Below are positions 25,726 through 38,300 of a stretch of 64,000 nucleotides of DNA, in pieces. The stretch comes from Przewalskia tangutica. Lineage: Eukaryota; Streptophyta; Magnoliopsida; Solanales; Solanaceae. Both the position numbers and the translations under genes were made by a program. The stretch is from NCBI GenBank assembly GCA_029844215.1, contig CM056728.1:86551676-86615675 (forward strand), given 5' to 3'. The notes under the pieces were generated by a model. The model saw only the letters and a program-made list of their open reading frames with translations, had not been told where the DNA came from and did not search any database. Each line of letters starts with the position of its first letter. Position 1 is the first letter of the stretch.

Positions 25726-28700
25726 TGTCACGACCAAACGGGCGTGGCGGTGCCTTACCGGGCACCCTAGTGACACAACATCGAGTAATCAGTGAACATA
25801 AAACACATACATGAAATGGCGTATACAAAACGATGTCGAGGAAAACTTGCCTTTCTGCGTATATAAATAACAACTTTACAAATGAGCAGTTTAATCCTTT
25901 TTACAAACCACGCCTACAAAGATTACTGCACCTCACAGAATGATACGACAACAATGGCGGGACGGGGCCCGCCAAACCACGAATGTAAACACTTACGGCG
26001 GCGGGACTATACGTGATAAGCCTCGGAGAAACGGAGCTTCCCAAATGAAGCGTGACCACGAGAGCTAGGATCAACGGCGGTGTACCTCAACTGCGGCGTG
26101 AGCGGCCCGAAGGAGTCGATCTGAGTGCAGAGTATGTGGCTGAAATACATCACGTAAATGAAATCATAGCGATCATATAAAGCGGGAGACATGTATGATA
26201 ACCAAACTACGATTTACAACAAGCGATCGTGTCAAGTCGTGACTCACCCTCAAGTCATCACTCAAGTATAACAATGGGTCTCGGGCCCACAACATCAATC
26301 ATGCGTGGGATACCTTCCTCAGTCGGCGATCTATGATATAAAAGCACCAAGGAACACACTGAACACGTGTCCACTGTGTCATAATAAAGCATGCGGGGTA
26401 AATGCGAAGGCATAGCCGACTACTAAAAACCCACGGTACCAACAAGGTCATGAATCGTATCATAAGATCTGTCTGGACCGTCACATGATCAAAGGCGGCC
26501 ACTTGCGCGATATCGATGTCTGCGTCTAACCACTGGAACTCCGCGACTCGCGTAGGCCAATCTCATCGGCCCGCGTGGCATTCCGCATCGAGGGTAGCTA
26601 CTCCGGCGTCGTCACGAACGCGATCGCGTAGCGCGAGACGCGTGCCCGTAAGGGCGTCACTAACACGGAACTCGTAGTTCGCATAGGCCGGGACTGCGTG
26701 AGGTATTCTCGAATCATAGGTCCATCGACCCGCTGAGTCTACCCGCGTCGGAGGCGGCTTAACCGGAATCATCTCAAGAGATGAATGCCACAATACTATC
26801 ATAACGACCGATAGTTAATAAGCACAATCAAGGAAACCCGCACACAAACATCACAAGATACTAACACACGTAGCATCCCAACACGTTTACTTATCAACGC
26901 AATCAAGAAAGTATTACAAGGCTATCACAAACCAATACAATCAAGTTGTTCACACAAGGTACCTTCTACTATATGATTAACAAAATCGGGTTTTATCCCC
27001 AAAGTACTTCATACATCAACTCTTTAAAAGATCGTTACTTTCACAATGTCACACAATACGTAGTATAAAATAGAGTGACTATCCTTTTAAAGTAAATCAA
27101 TTACTTCTCTTTGTAAAATCAAGTAGCAACATTCTTTTCCAATGATCAAGTTTGCCTAATTTCCAATGTTCAAGTTTCTCATTTTAGAAAGGTTTCGTAG
27201 TTCATAGTCTTATTCATTTGAGAATATAATTCTCCTTAAAACTATCTGAGAAACATAAGTCTTATATGTGAGTAGGATATTCTTGTTTATAACAATCTTA
27301 TTACAATGACCATGATCTAGGAAATATCATTTTGTCTCATCTTAGCTTCTATGCGGATGGAAGTTTCTCTTGGTTTTAATAATACTTAATTAGTCAAAAC
27401 ATTTCCTTTTAACGCCGCAGATGGTTTGTCGATACACATTACGATTTCAAATCGAAGAAACATTCTTAAGCGTTATACCTAACTTCCCATAAAGCTAGTA
27501 TAACTCTTAAGTTTTTCAAAACCAAGTATATTACTTCTTTTCAAAATGATTCAAAAATCTTTTGAAATACTTCAAGTTCTTTATTAACACATAACAAGCG
27601 CTTATAGTTCAAATCGATTACCTTTTTAAAAACCACATGTATTTTCTTACGACATAAAGTCGTTATAACCAACTTCCCATAAAGCCGTTATAACACTTTA
27701 TGTTTTAAACCACTCAAACACATTTAGCACGTATGCGTCTGCGCACTACATAGTTCACACATATCATGCTAGAAGATATAGGAAGAGGTTCACATACCTC
27801 GCGACGAGTATCGACTAATAGCAAAACGCTCCAAGTACTTCCAACTGTCGGCTACTCCTTAAGCCACGTAGATCGCACCACACGTAGTACATCAACCTAT
27901 AAGGCCACAAGGCTTATTAGTGTCTAGATCCGCCGTAGCACATTCTACGTAAAATTCGGCACCTCCCCGCAACGTAAATCTCCTCTCTATCGAGGCCGCT
28001 ACCAAGCCAACCAGGGGTTATCTAACTAACCTGCAGTACAATTCTACTCACGGTACTACTACACAAGTCTCATGTAATACAACCCATGTAATTACAGATT
28101 CGGTATTCTTCTTTAAATTCGGGCTTAAGTCGCAAGACATTGCCGATAACTACGTTGATTCTATATATAGTATACTTCAACTATATATTCTACAATATGT
28201 AATTTCCAATTACAATAGAGGGACAAGATATTTACCTCAATAAGCCCATAATTATCCAAGTATAAAGTCGATCCTGGGCAATCGTTTAGCTCAACTCGGC
28301 GCTCAACCCGCTCTAAACCATCCTTAGAAGTTCTAACCAACTTCTACACAATACTCCAACGGACTATGGAGATTTTCCTAGGGTTTCGGTTTGGTGACTG
28401 ACGGTAAGTATAATAGTATTTCTGGGCTTTTCGTATAGGTATAACCTTAGAATGCAACAAGGTATATGGCTAAGGTAATTTGGGCATTATAACAATACTT
28501 TTGAGAGTATTTCTACACCACCAAGGGGGGGTACCTCACGAGAACACCCCAAGGTAGGGGAGGGGGAAGCTCACGGCTAGAGCACAAGAAAAGGAGGAAG
28601 GCTTTCAAGACTTGGTGATTTTTGGAATGGATGAAGTCTTCAAGCTTAGGGGGGTATTTATAGCAAAACCAAAGGCCAACCAATGGCCAAGATCAAGCCA

Positions 28701-29034
28701 TGTGCACCCTAACCCTACTCCACAAAACACTCCACAAAACAAGGCACAATTCAAGGCCATAAAGTGGTCCATTTCGGCCAAGGGTTGCCGCTTGCTTCGA
28801 TGTGAGGTGACACATGTCACCCTCCGTTGGTCAAAAATGTTTCGTCTCTCGGAAAAATCCGCAAAATTAAAAATGGCATAGCGGAAATTCCCTACGAAAG
28901 TCAGAAAACGTTTCGTCGAAAAACGACTCAAAACGGGTGTTGTGAACAAAATTAATTCGGCCAAGCCTTAGTACAAGTTTCAAATTTTCTACGTACGTCC
29001 TTACGTACATACTCTGGAAATACGGGGTATAACA
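25726..29034 (-). repeat. 5' LTR of element C, 3309 bp
   Basis: The pair of the LTR at 19782-23111. On the minus strand its intron is at 28235-27897 (339 bp), donor TTGAG/GTAAATATC and acceptor CCTTATAG/GTTGATG. The right end ggggtataaca abuts the cttgt duplication. Confidence 0.88.
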
Positions 29035-29794
29035 CTTGTTAAAATGGAGAATTGGCATGTTAGCCATAAAATGGTAAAAACGTATCTATTACCTGTCAAC
29101 AGTAATAACAAAGTAACTATAACTTATATGAAGATTGAAATATAAGTTGGAGGATTAAAGAAGTAATTCTGGCATTCTAGCCGAAAAATTGGATAAAGTG
29201 TGATTATTGTAAGTTGTCCAAGAACACCAACTAATGGACTAATGGACTGTATTTACATTGGACTGTCTTTACTTTGGACTATGGACTTGTTCCATTTCGG
29301 TTTTTATGTTGTTGTTGTTTAAGGGGAAGATTGTTTAACACGTCTGTTTAGGCGTGTGATCCCCTTCTTTAGTTGTTGAATTGTTGCGCCTTAAATGTGG
29401 CATGTTGGTTATTGTTTTCGGGCCTTGAAAAAGGTGGAAAAGTATGTAAAAACAGGGGAAGTGCTGCCCGATTTTCCGTAGAATAAGAGACCCTATACTT
29501 AGAAATATTCTACGTGTGAAGCTAGAAGTTAATAGACGTATTATGGCCATTTTAGGGTTGAAAGTACTACGTATAACGTTGTTATACCCCGTAGTTCCAG
29601 GGTATATAGGTGAGGATGTACGTGCGAGAATACGACAGAAATTTTGGAAAGAAAGAAAGATGTGATTTTTCGACGGAAAAGTTTCCGGGTTTTGTGAAGG
29701 AAAAAGGTTCGTTGATGGGAATTGGATTCCCAGATTTGGTATTTGGGCTTCTTGAATTATATTAGAATTATGGAATTTTATTTCCGGAATTGGT

Positions 29795-30120
29795 CACGTG
29801 GGGCCCACGGGAGAAATTCTGGTTTTGTGGGCCCACTTTGTTTTGAGATTTTTGCCTTTATGGATAGTTTCGGAAGATGAAATATTTTGGACGAGTAGGA
29901 GGGCGACACGTGTCACCCCCCTAGGTGGCCTCATGGCCGAAATTTGCTAACAAGTGGCAAGACAAGTGGCCTTGTCTTGCTAGATATTTTTGTGTGGACA
30001 AGTGGCCAAGTCTTGCTAGATATTTTGTGTGGACAAGTGGCTTGTGGGACCCACACACACTTGTCCCCAATCTCAACCACACACTTGCCTTCATCCTAGC
30101 CCTTGGTTGTCCTATATATG
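29795..30120 (+). promoter_or_regulatory. LTR promoter: G-box/TCP site cluster and TATA box
   Basis: CACGTG at 29795-29800 runs into GTGGGGCCCAC (29798-29808), and a second GTGGGCCCAC lies at 29827-29836. The perfect palindrome GACACGTGTC is at 29905-29914 and a TATA box CTATATATG at 30112-30120. CACGTG with flanking GTC is the core bound by plant bZIP factors, including ABA-responsive ones; GTGGGNCC is the TCP-factor site. The same series occurs in the other plus-strand LTRs here, with point changes in LTR-1. That these factors drive the LTR is inference. Confidence 0.6.
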
Positions 30121-30507
30121 CACTTAGTTGTGAAAACTTCCACACTTAACCATTTCAAGACAAGAAATTCCCTCCTTCTCCCTTGACCTTGCTCTCGTTT
30201 TGAGCCCATTTCTTGACCTAAATTTGTCCAACAATTCTTAAACTCTCAAGTGTTCTTCCCTAAGGTGTTAGGAAGATTGTGTACCAAGAGTTGGAAAAGA
30301 TTTCACACCACAACCTATTGTTCATGCCTTGGACGAAACTTACTAGTTGGAAACCCTAAGTGTTCTTCACTTTTTGGAGTTGGTTCTTGAAGAGAAGTTG
30401 GTTAGGAGCTTCTATGGGTTGCTTGTAGCGGATTGGAACGGAAAGATTTGGAGCTAAGACTTGCTTGGAGCGACATTAAGTTCTTGGATAATTTTGGGCT
30501 ATTTGAG

Positions 30508-31247
30508 GTAGTAAACCTTAACCTCTTTGTGAATTGGTCATTATACATATATTATAAGTATATTATGGAGTATATAAAATATGGAGTAAAGTTTGGAAAA
30601 GTTGGATCTTGTTAACTTGTTAAAAGAAAGGATTGGTCGTTTGCCATTAAAATGGTAAAAACGTATCTTACTTGTGAAGAAGTAATTAACAAAGTAACTA
30701 TAACTTATATTAAGATGGAATATAAGTTGGATGACTAATGAAGTAATTGGATAAGTAAAATGGACAAAGTTGGCCAAGGACCCCAACTTAAGGATTTGTA
30801 TTTACTTTGGGTATTTACTTTGGGCGATTTACTTTGGTGTATTTACTTTGGTGTATTTACATTTCTGTTAAGGTGAAGATTGTTCAATCGCGTTCCGTTT
30901 GGGCGTGTGATCCCCTTTTTAATTATTGTATTGTTATGAAGGCGTGATAGTAAACCGCGTTACCGTTTGGGCGCGTAATCCCCTTCTTTTACTTGTTGTT
31001 ATTATGCGGCGTGATAGTAAACTGCGTTACCGTTTGGGCGTGTAATCCCTTCTTTATGTTGTTTAATTATTACGCCTTATATATATATGGTATATATATT
31101 ACGCTTATTCTTGCAATGGAGAAAGATGGAAAATTGAATAAAAACGTTGGAAGTGCTGCCGAATTTTCCGTAGAATTAGAGGGCTTTTTATTGGTATAAG
31201 TCTTCAATGGTAAGAAAGGTTTGATAGAAGTACTATGACCATTTTAG
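30508..31247 (+). other. Intron inside the LTR of element A (5' copy)
   Basis: GT-AG segment of 740 bp. The same DNA is absent, base for base, from both LTRs of element B, where TTTGAG joins directly to GAGTGGAGTACTACG (50232/50233 and 55166/55167). The 3' LTR copy is at 36289-37029. Equivalent introns: 44198-44947 (LTR-2), 48723-49301 (LTR-3), 19669-29555 with C removed (LTR-1), and in D, E and C as given in their entries. Confidence 0.8.
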
Positions 31248-33388
31248 GAGTGGAGTACTACGTGTGGCGTGATCTACTTGGCTTAAGGAGTAGCCGACGG
31301 GTTGAAGTACTTGGAGCGTTTTGCTATTTGTCGATAATCGTCGCGAGGTATGTGAACCTCTTCCTATCTTTTCTAGCATGATTGTTCTGAACTATGTAGT
31401 ACGGTAGAGCGTACATGTGCTAAGTGATTTGGTTGGTTTAAAACATAGGGTGTTATAATAGCTTTATAGGAAGTTAGTTATAACGACTTTATGTAGGTAA
31501 AATAATGGTTTATTGATTGTAGAAAGATAAGAGACTTGACTTATACACGACTTGATTTTGAAAGTTAAGAGAGTTGATCTTGAAAGATAAGAGACTTGAC
31601 TTATACGACTTGATTTTGAAAGTTAAGAGACTTGATCTTGAAAGATAAGAGACTTGACTTAGTTTGACTTGTTATGAATTTTGTTAAAATGTTGTAAAAA
31701 CCTCATTCGCGAGTAATGAGTAGTTGGTTTTAAAAGAATAATGTTTCTTGATTTGGAAATGAGATTAAGTATCAAACAAACCATTGCGGCGTTAATAAAG
31801 GAAATGTATTGACTAATTGTTATTAAAACCGAGAAACCTCCATCTGCATGAAGCTAAGATGAGACAAAATGATATTACATTTCTAGATCATGGTTGCTTT
31901 TATAAGATTGTAATAGACAAGAACAACCTACTCACACATAAGGCATATGTTTCTCAAATTTGTTTTAAAGGAGAATTATATTCTTAAGTGATTAAAACTA
32001 TGAACTACGAAACCTTTCAAAATGAGAAACTTGAGCATTTGAAATTAGGCAAACTTGAGCGTTTGGAAAATAATGTGTTACTTGATTTTACAAGGAAGTG
32101 TTTTGGTTTACTTAAAAGATAGTCAATCTATTTTATACTACGAACATTGTGTGACTTTTGTGAAAGAAAGCGTATCTTTTAAAAGAGTTAATGTATGTAA
32201 TACTTTAGGTCGAACCGGATTTTGGCATAAAATGATAGTACCTTAAGTTGTGTGTAACTTGCCTATGTTTGCGTGTGATAGCCTTGTTGTGCAAGTCTTG
32301 TATTTTACTCGACTCTGGTTCGTAGGATGAACAGGAATGTATTTCACCCGACTACTGCGTTCGAGATGAGCAGGAATGTATTTCACTCGACTACGCGTTC
32401 ATGGATGAGCCGAATGTATTTCACTCGACTACGCGTTCACGGATGAACCGAATGTATTTCACTCGACTGCGTCCGTAGGATGGGCCGAATGTATTCCATC
32501 CGACTACCGAGTTCATGAGATGAGCAGGAATGTATTCCACACGTTTCTATACTAGGTCCATGAGATGGGCCGAGACATGTTATACGTATCACTTGATTTG
32601 TACCTAGACTGCCGGCAGTGAGGAAGGAGTTCCACGGGCATGAGGGATGACTTTGAGGGCGTGAGTCCATGACTTGACATGGCCTTTTATGTTATGAGTG
32701 TAGTTTGGTTATCATACATGTCTCTGTTTATATAGTATTATGATTTCATTTCTGATATTTTCGATTTCACATACTTGGTACTGTTATCGACCTCGCCCGA
32801 AGTGCGTTCATCTGCATGCAGTAAGTACATCGGTTGTGGATCCTCGCCATAGGATCACGATTCAACGTATTAGGAAGCCCCGTTTCTCGGAGGCTTATCT
32901 TTTGGTATGTTACCTTGAGTGCAGAGGTTCTTGTACATTCGGGGTATGGCGGGGCCTGTCCGTCATAGTTGTTGTCACTTCTTAGAAGTGCAGTAATCTT
33001 GTTGTGGCGAGTTTGTAAAAGGATAAGCTGTTCGGTTTTATGAATATATCTGAGGCAACCGCTTTGGTTGCTTTGTTTATTTATCATGTCTCTTGTTTCA
33101 TGTTTATGTTTTTATTTCCGATTCTCTCTCGATGTTGTATCACGAGGGTGCCCGGGTAAGGCACGATCCACGGGCCGGTTGGTCGTGACAAAAGTGGTAT
33201 CGAGCGATTAGTCCTCGGAAAGTGTCTGACGCATCGTGTCTAGTAAGTCTTGATTATCGGTGTGTTGTGCACCACATCTATAATCGAGGAGGCTGCGACA
33301 TTTAGGATTAGTTTCTATTCTCACTCCGAGATCGTGCCTTAGAGTGTGTTATAAGTTGGACTCCTCCGACGTATTCTTATGTGCGATT

Positions 33389-34602
33389 ATGCCTCCACAA
33401 GGCAATCGGGGCCCTGAAGGCAAAGCGGCCGAGGAGGCGTGAGTAAACACGAGAGGGTTACCGGCGAAGGCCCGGTCGTTACGAGATAGTGCTTCCGACG
33501 GCGAGTTTTGCGGCGCCGCCCAGCCGGCGAGTTTAGAGCGCAGCGATGGTCGCCGAGACTACTGATACTGAGCCTCAGGTCCACGGCTGGAGCAGATGAG
33601 ACGGGTACAAGAGATGGCCCGATTACTAGCGGTCGTGGCGAGATATGAGAGAGGCTGGATCAGCGATTCGATCCAGTAGCACTGTAGTTCACCCCGAGCG
33701 AGCGATTTGAGACTACGGGACTTTCGAGTTGTAGCCCGCGCGTTACATGGATCGAGGCGAGGATGACCCTCGAGAGTTTATCCGACGACTCTGGATCGTG
33801 AGTGATCGAGTCTCGAGGCGTAGTCGGTGGTATTGGGTTCGCATCACCGCGTGATACTGCCGATCGGGTTTGATTCATGGGAAGCGTCGAGGAACATGCG
33901 CTCCCAGCATTTGGGGCGAGTTCTCAAGGCATTTCTTGCACATTTCTTGCCTCCACGGATGAGAGGGCTCGGTAAACAGATTTTTGACGTTAAAGCGAGG
34001 CCGGGCGTGCGGTTAGGGAAGTACAACGTGGAGTTTGACTCGTTGGCTCGGTATGTCCCGCCTTAGTGACCGATATGGAGGACGAGTGCACCGCCACGCC
34101 ACCGGCTCGATGATTACTTGGCGAGGCTTGTTCGGGTGTAGCTCTTGTGGGCATGGACATTGCCGCATGCAGCTCATGCACTTGGATGTGAGGCACGGAG
34201 AGGTCGACGGAATGACCGGTATCAGCAGAAGAAGGCCAGAACAGCAGGGTCCTTTGGTAACTTGCGAGGCGGACCGCCTCAGCGGAAGGCTAGTTATGCA
34301 CCTTCGCCAGTACAGAGTGGTCCTCGCGATCGGGACGTTCGGTATTCGGGGCTGGTCGGGCTCGTGGCTTCCAGTTCCGCGATATATCGTGAGTTCTAGC
34401 CAGGATTCATGTCCCCTCGGTGTGCACGATGTGGCGGCGTCGTCGGGAATGTCGTCTTTCACGATGCTTGTTTCACTGCGGCCGTCGGGGCCATGTGACG
34501 AAGAATGTGCTTATAGGAGAATGCGGCGGCGTGACGCGACCTCAGGTTCGATGGCGGTTCATCGCGCCTGACTATGCGCCTGCAGGCAGTGCCTATGATT
34601 AG
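33389..34602 (+). pseudogene. gag-like region of element A, frame-broken
   Basis: The start ATG at 33389 begins MPPQGNRGPEGK, equivalent to the MPPRKAIGARE start in B. The capsid block appears near 33990-34060 as GKYNVEFDSLARYVP. A zinc knuckle of the form CFHCGRRGHVTKN lies near 34470-34500 with its last Cys missing. The region ends at a TAG at 34600-34602, matching B's end. At least four frame changes separate these blocks, mostly one- to three-base gaps relative to B. Gag would coat and package element RNA; this copy cannot make the full protein as written. Confidence 0.75.
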
Positions 34603-35378
34603 AGTGAAGCGGTAGATACAGTATATCCTTAACCTCTAGAGTTTTGTTTTGCGCGATATGATGATCTTATTATTGTGTGCTGTATGCAGATAGCATTGTG
34701 TTAAGTATAACTTAGAGAACATGACTAGTTGAAGAGGTAAGTTTGGGTCATGGAAGGTGTGAACCTTAGAATATTATAAGTGGAGACCTTAGATGCGAGG
34801 TCGTTTTGAGTAAAAGATTTGTTTACGATTGACCTTTGTCGGAGTGCATAGTATACGAGGGGTAAAAATTGTGTGATAAGTCCCCGAGTGGTGTGAATTA
34901 TATAAGGATAGTTATGATAAGAAGACCACTAGGTTTGCGTAACTTGATTAGTGAGATTGTTCTGGATCGGGGAACAAGAGTTTGGAGCGGTAAATGGGTC
35001 GGGTTGAGGCAAGGTTGCCTGTCAACCCGCAGCCCGGTTTGGGGTGGGGTCAGTTCGAGGTGGTCCCGCCAGGTGGTAGGGTCACGAGGGTGCTAGGCGC
35101 AGGTTTAGGTAACCATCGTACGGGTTCGTGGATGCATTCGACCAGAATCGGATCGTGAAGGCCGGGAATGGCCTTAGAGTAAATTGAAGCTAGTGGGAGC
35201 TGTTGTGAGATTAGAAATGATTCCTCGTTGGCTTGGATTTGAGTTTTGCGCACATGTTATATTCTGGCCATTGGTGGCATGATCGGTTTTGTAAGTATAG
35301 TAGTGAAGACTATACCGACGCAAGTACGTTTGGAGACTTAGAAGGAACATTCGGACGAATGTTTCTAAGGAGGAAGAA
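34603..35378 (+). other. Element A internal region after gag, unknown function
   Basis: It contains a 75-codon frame at 34869-35096 starting MCDKSPSGVNYIRIV with RRPLGLRNLISEIVLDRG. It is shared with element B (53545-53835, 96 codons) and, in fragments, with element C. No known domain was recognised. The remainder is leader-like sequence running to the purine-rich tract before the 3' LTR. Confidence 0.5.
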
Positions 35379-38300
35379 TGTTATACCGTAGTTCGTGGTA
35401 TATAGGTGAGGATGTGCGTGCGAGAATACGAGTAAATTTTGGAAAGAAAGAAAGATGTGATTTTTCACGGAAAAGTTTAGGGTTTTGTGAAGGAAAAGGT
35501 TCGTTGATGGGAATTGGATTCCCAGTTTGGTATTTGGGCTTCTTGAATTATATTAGAATTATGGAATTTTATTTCCGAATTGGTCACGTGGGGCCACGGG
35601 AGAAATTTACTGGTTTTGTGGGGCACTTTGTTTTGAGATTTTTGCCTTTATGGATATTTTCTAAGATGAAATATTTTGGGCCAGTAGGAGAGCGACACGT
35701 GTCACCCCTAGGTGGCCTCGTGGCCGAAATTTGCTAACAAGTGGCGAGACAAGTGGCCTTGTCTTGCTAGATATTTATTGTGGACAAGTGGCCAAGTCTT
35801 GCTAGATATTTTGTGTGGACAAGTGGCTTGTGGGACCCACACACTTGTCCCCAATCTCAACCACACACTTGCCTTCATCCTAGCCCTTGGTTGTCCTATA
35901 TATGCACCCTTAGTTGTGAAAACTTCCACACTTAACCATTTCAAGACAAGAAATTCCCTCCTTCTCCCTTGACCTTGCTCGTTTTGAGCCCATTTCTTGA
36001 CCTAAATTTGTCCAACAATTCTTAAACTCTCAAGTGTTCTTCCCTAAGGTGTTAGGAAGATTGTGTACCAAGAGTTGGAAAAGATTTCACACCCCAACCT
36101 ATTGTTCATGCCTTGGCGAAACTTACTAGTTGGAAACCCTAAGTGTTCTTCACTTTTTGGAGTTGGTTCTTGAAGAGAAGTTGGTTAGGAGCTTATGGGT
36201 TGCTTGTAGCGGATTGGAGCGGAAAGATTTGGAGCTAAGACTTGCTTGGAGCGACATTAAGTTCTTGGATAATTTTGGGCTATTTGAGGTAGTAAACCTT
36301 AACCTCTTTGTGAATTGGTCATTATACATATATTATAAGTATATTATGGAGTATATAAAATATGGAGTAAAGTTTGGAAAAGTTGGATCTTGTTAACTTG
36401 TTAAAAGAAAGGATTGGTCGTTTGCCATTAAAATGGTAAAAACGTATCTTACTTGTGAAGAAGTAATTAACAAAGTAACTATAACTTATATTAAGATGGA
36501 ATATAAGTTGGATGACTAATGAAGTAATTGGATAAGTAAAATGGACAAAGTTGGCCAAGGACCCCAACTTAAGGACTGTATTTACTTTGGGTGTATTTAC
36601 TTTGGACAGATTTACTTTGACCGTATTTACTTTGGATCAGTATTTACATTTCATTAAGGAAGATTGTTCAATCGCGTTAGTTTGGGCGTGTGATCCCTTT
36701 TTAATTATTGTATTGTTATGAAGGCGTGATAGTAAACGCGTTACCGTTTGGTAGCGTAATCCCTTCTTTTACTTGTTGTTATTATGGGCGTGATAGTAAA
36801 CCGCGTTACCGTTTGGGCGTGTAATCCCCTTCTTTATGTTGTTTAATTATTACGCCTTATATATATATATGGTATATATATTACGGTTATTCGGGCCTTG
36901 GAGAAAGATGGAAAAATGAATAAAAACGGGGGAAGTGCTGCCGAATTTTCCGTAGAATTAGAGGGCTTTTTATTGGTATAAGTCTTCAATGGTAAGAAAG
37001 GTTTGATAGAAGTACTATGACCATTTTAGGAGTGGAGTACTACGTGTGGCGTGATCTACTTGGCTTAAGGAGTAGCCGACGGGTTGAAGTACTTGGAGCG
37101 TTTTGCTATTTGTCGATAATCGTCGCGAGGTATGTGAACCTCTTCCTATCTTTTCTAGCATGATTGTTGTGAACTATGTAGTACGGTAGACGTATATGTG
37201 CTAAGTGATTTGGTTGGTTTAAAACATAGGGTGTTATAATAGCTTTATAGGAAGTTAGTTATAACGACTTTATGTAGGTAAAATAATGGTTTATTGATTG
37301 TAGAAAGATAAGAGACTTGACTTATACACGACTTGATTTTGAAAGTTAAGAGACTTGATCTTGAAAGATAAGAGACTTGACTTATACACGACTTGATTTT
37401 GAAAGTTAAGAGACTTGATCTTGAAAGATAAGAGACTTGACTTAGTTTGACTTGTTATGAATTTTGTTAAAATGTTGTAAAAACCTCATTCGCGAGTAAT
37501 GAGTAGTTGGTTTTAAAAGAATAATGTTTCTTGATTTGGAAATGAGATTAAGTATCAAACAAACCATTGCGGCGTTAATAAAGGAAATGTATTGACTAAT
37601 TGTTATTAAAACCAGTAGAAACCTCCATCTGCATGAAGCTAAGATGAGACAAAATGATATTACATTTCCTAGATCATGGTCGCTTTTATAAGATTGTAAT
37701 AGACAAGAACAACCTACTCACATAAAGCATATGTTTCTCAAATTTGTTTTAAAGGAGAATTATATTCTTAAGTGATTAAAACTATGAACTACGAAACCTT
37801 TCGAAAATGAGAAACTTGAGCATTTGAAATTAGGCAAACTTGAACGTTTGGAAAATAATGTGTTACTTGATTTTACAAGGGAAGTGTTTTGGTTTACTTA
37901 AAAGATAGTCAATCTATTTTATACTACGAACATTGTGTGACTTTTGTGAAAGAAACGTATCTTTTTAAAAGAGTTAATGTATGTAATACTTTAGGTCGAG
38001 CAGGGATTTTGGCATAAAATGATAGTACCTTAAGTTGTGTGTAACTTGCCTATGTTTGCGTGTGATAGCCTTGTTGTGCAAGTCTTGTATTTTACTCGAC
38101 TGGGTTCGTAGGATGAACAGGAATGTATTTCACCCGACTACGCGTTAATGAGATGAGCAGGAATGTATTTCACTCATTCTGGCGTTCATAGGATGAACCG
38201 AATGTATTTCACTCGACTACGCGTTCGTAGGATGAACAGGAATGTATTTCACTCATTCTGGCGTCCGTGGATGGGCCGAATGTATTCCATCCGACTACCG

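Larger units (their letters stand above)
19782..29034 (-). mobile_element. Element C: complete non-autonomous long-LTR element
   Basis: Minus-strand element of 9253 bp with the perfect duplication cttgt (19777-19781 and 29035-29039). 5' LTR 29034-25726, internal 25725-23112, 3' LTR 23111-19782. The primer site is at 25709-25721 and the purine-rich GAGGGAGAA precedes the 3' LTR. The internal region is only 2.6 kb and I find no protease, reverse transcriptase, RNase H or integrase motif, so it must have used enzymes from another element. Confidence 0.9.
29580..33190 (+). repeat. 5' LTR of element A, 3611 bp, with intron
   Basis: TGTTATACCCCGTAG to GGTCGTGACA. In order: a motif-rich promoter (29795-30120), a transcribed leader, the intron 30508-31247 (740 bp; donor TATTTGAG/GTAGTAAACC, acceptor CCATTTTAG/GAGTGGAG), AAGAGACTTGA-type minisatellite DNA (about 31520-31680) and a second repeat region (32320-32540). 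With transcription starting near 30145, U3 is only about 0.57 kb and R plus U5 about 3 kb. The 3' LTR (35379-38986) is collinear. Confidence 0.9.
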
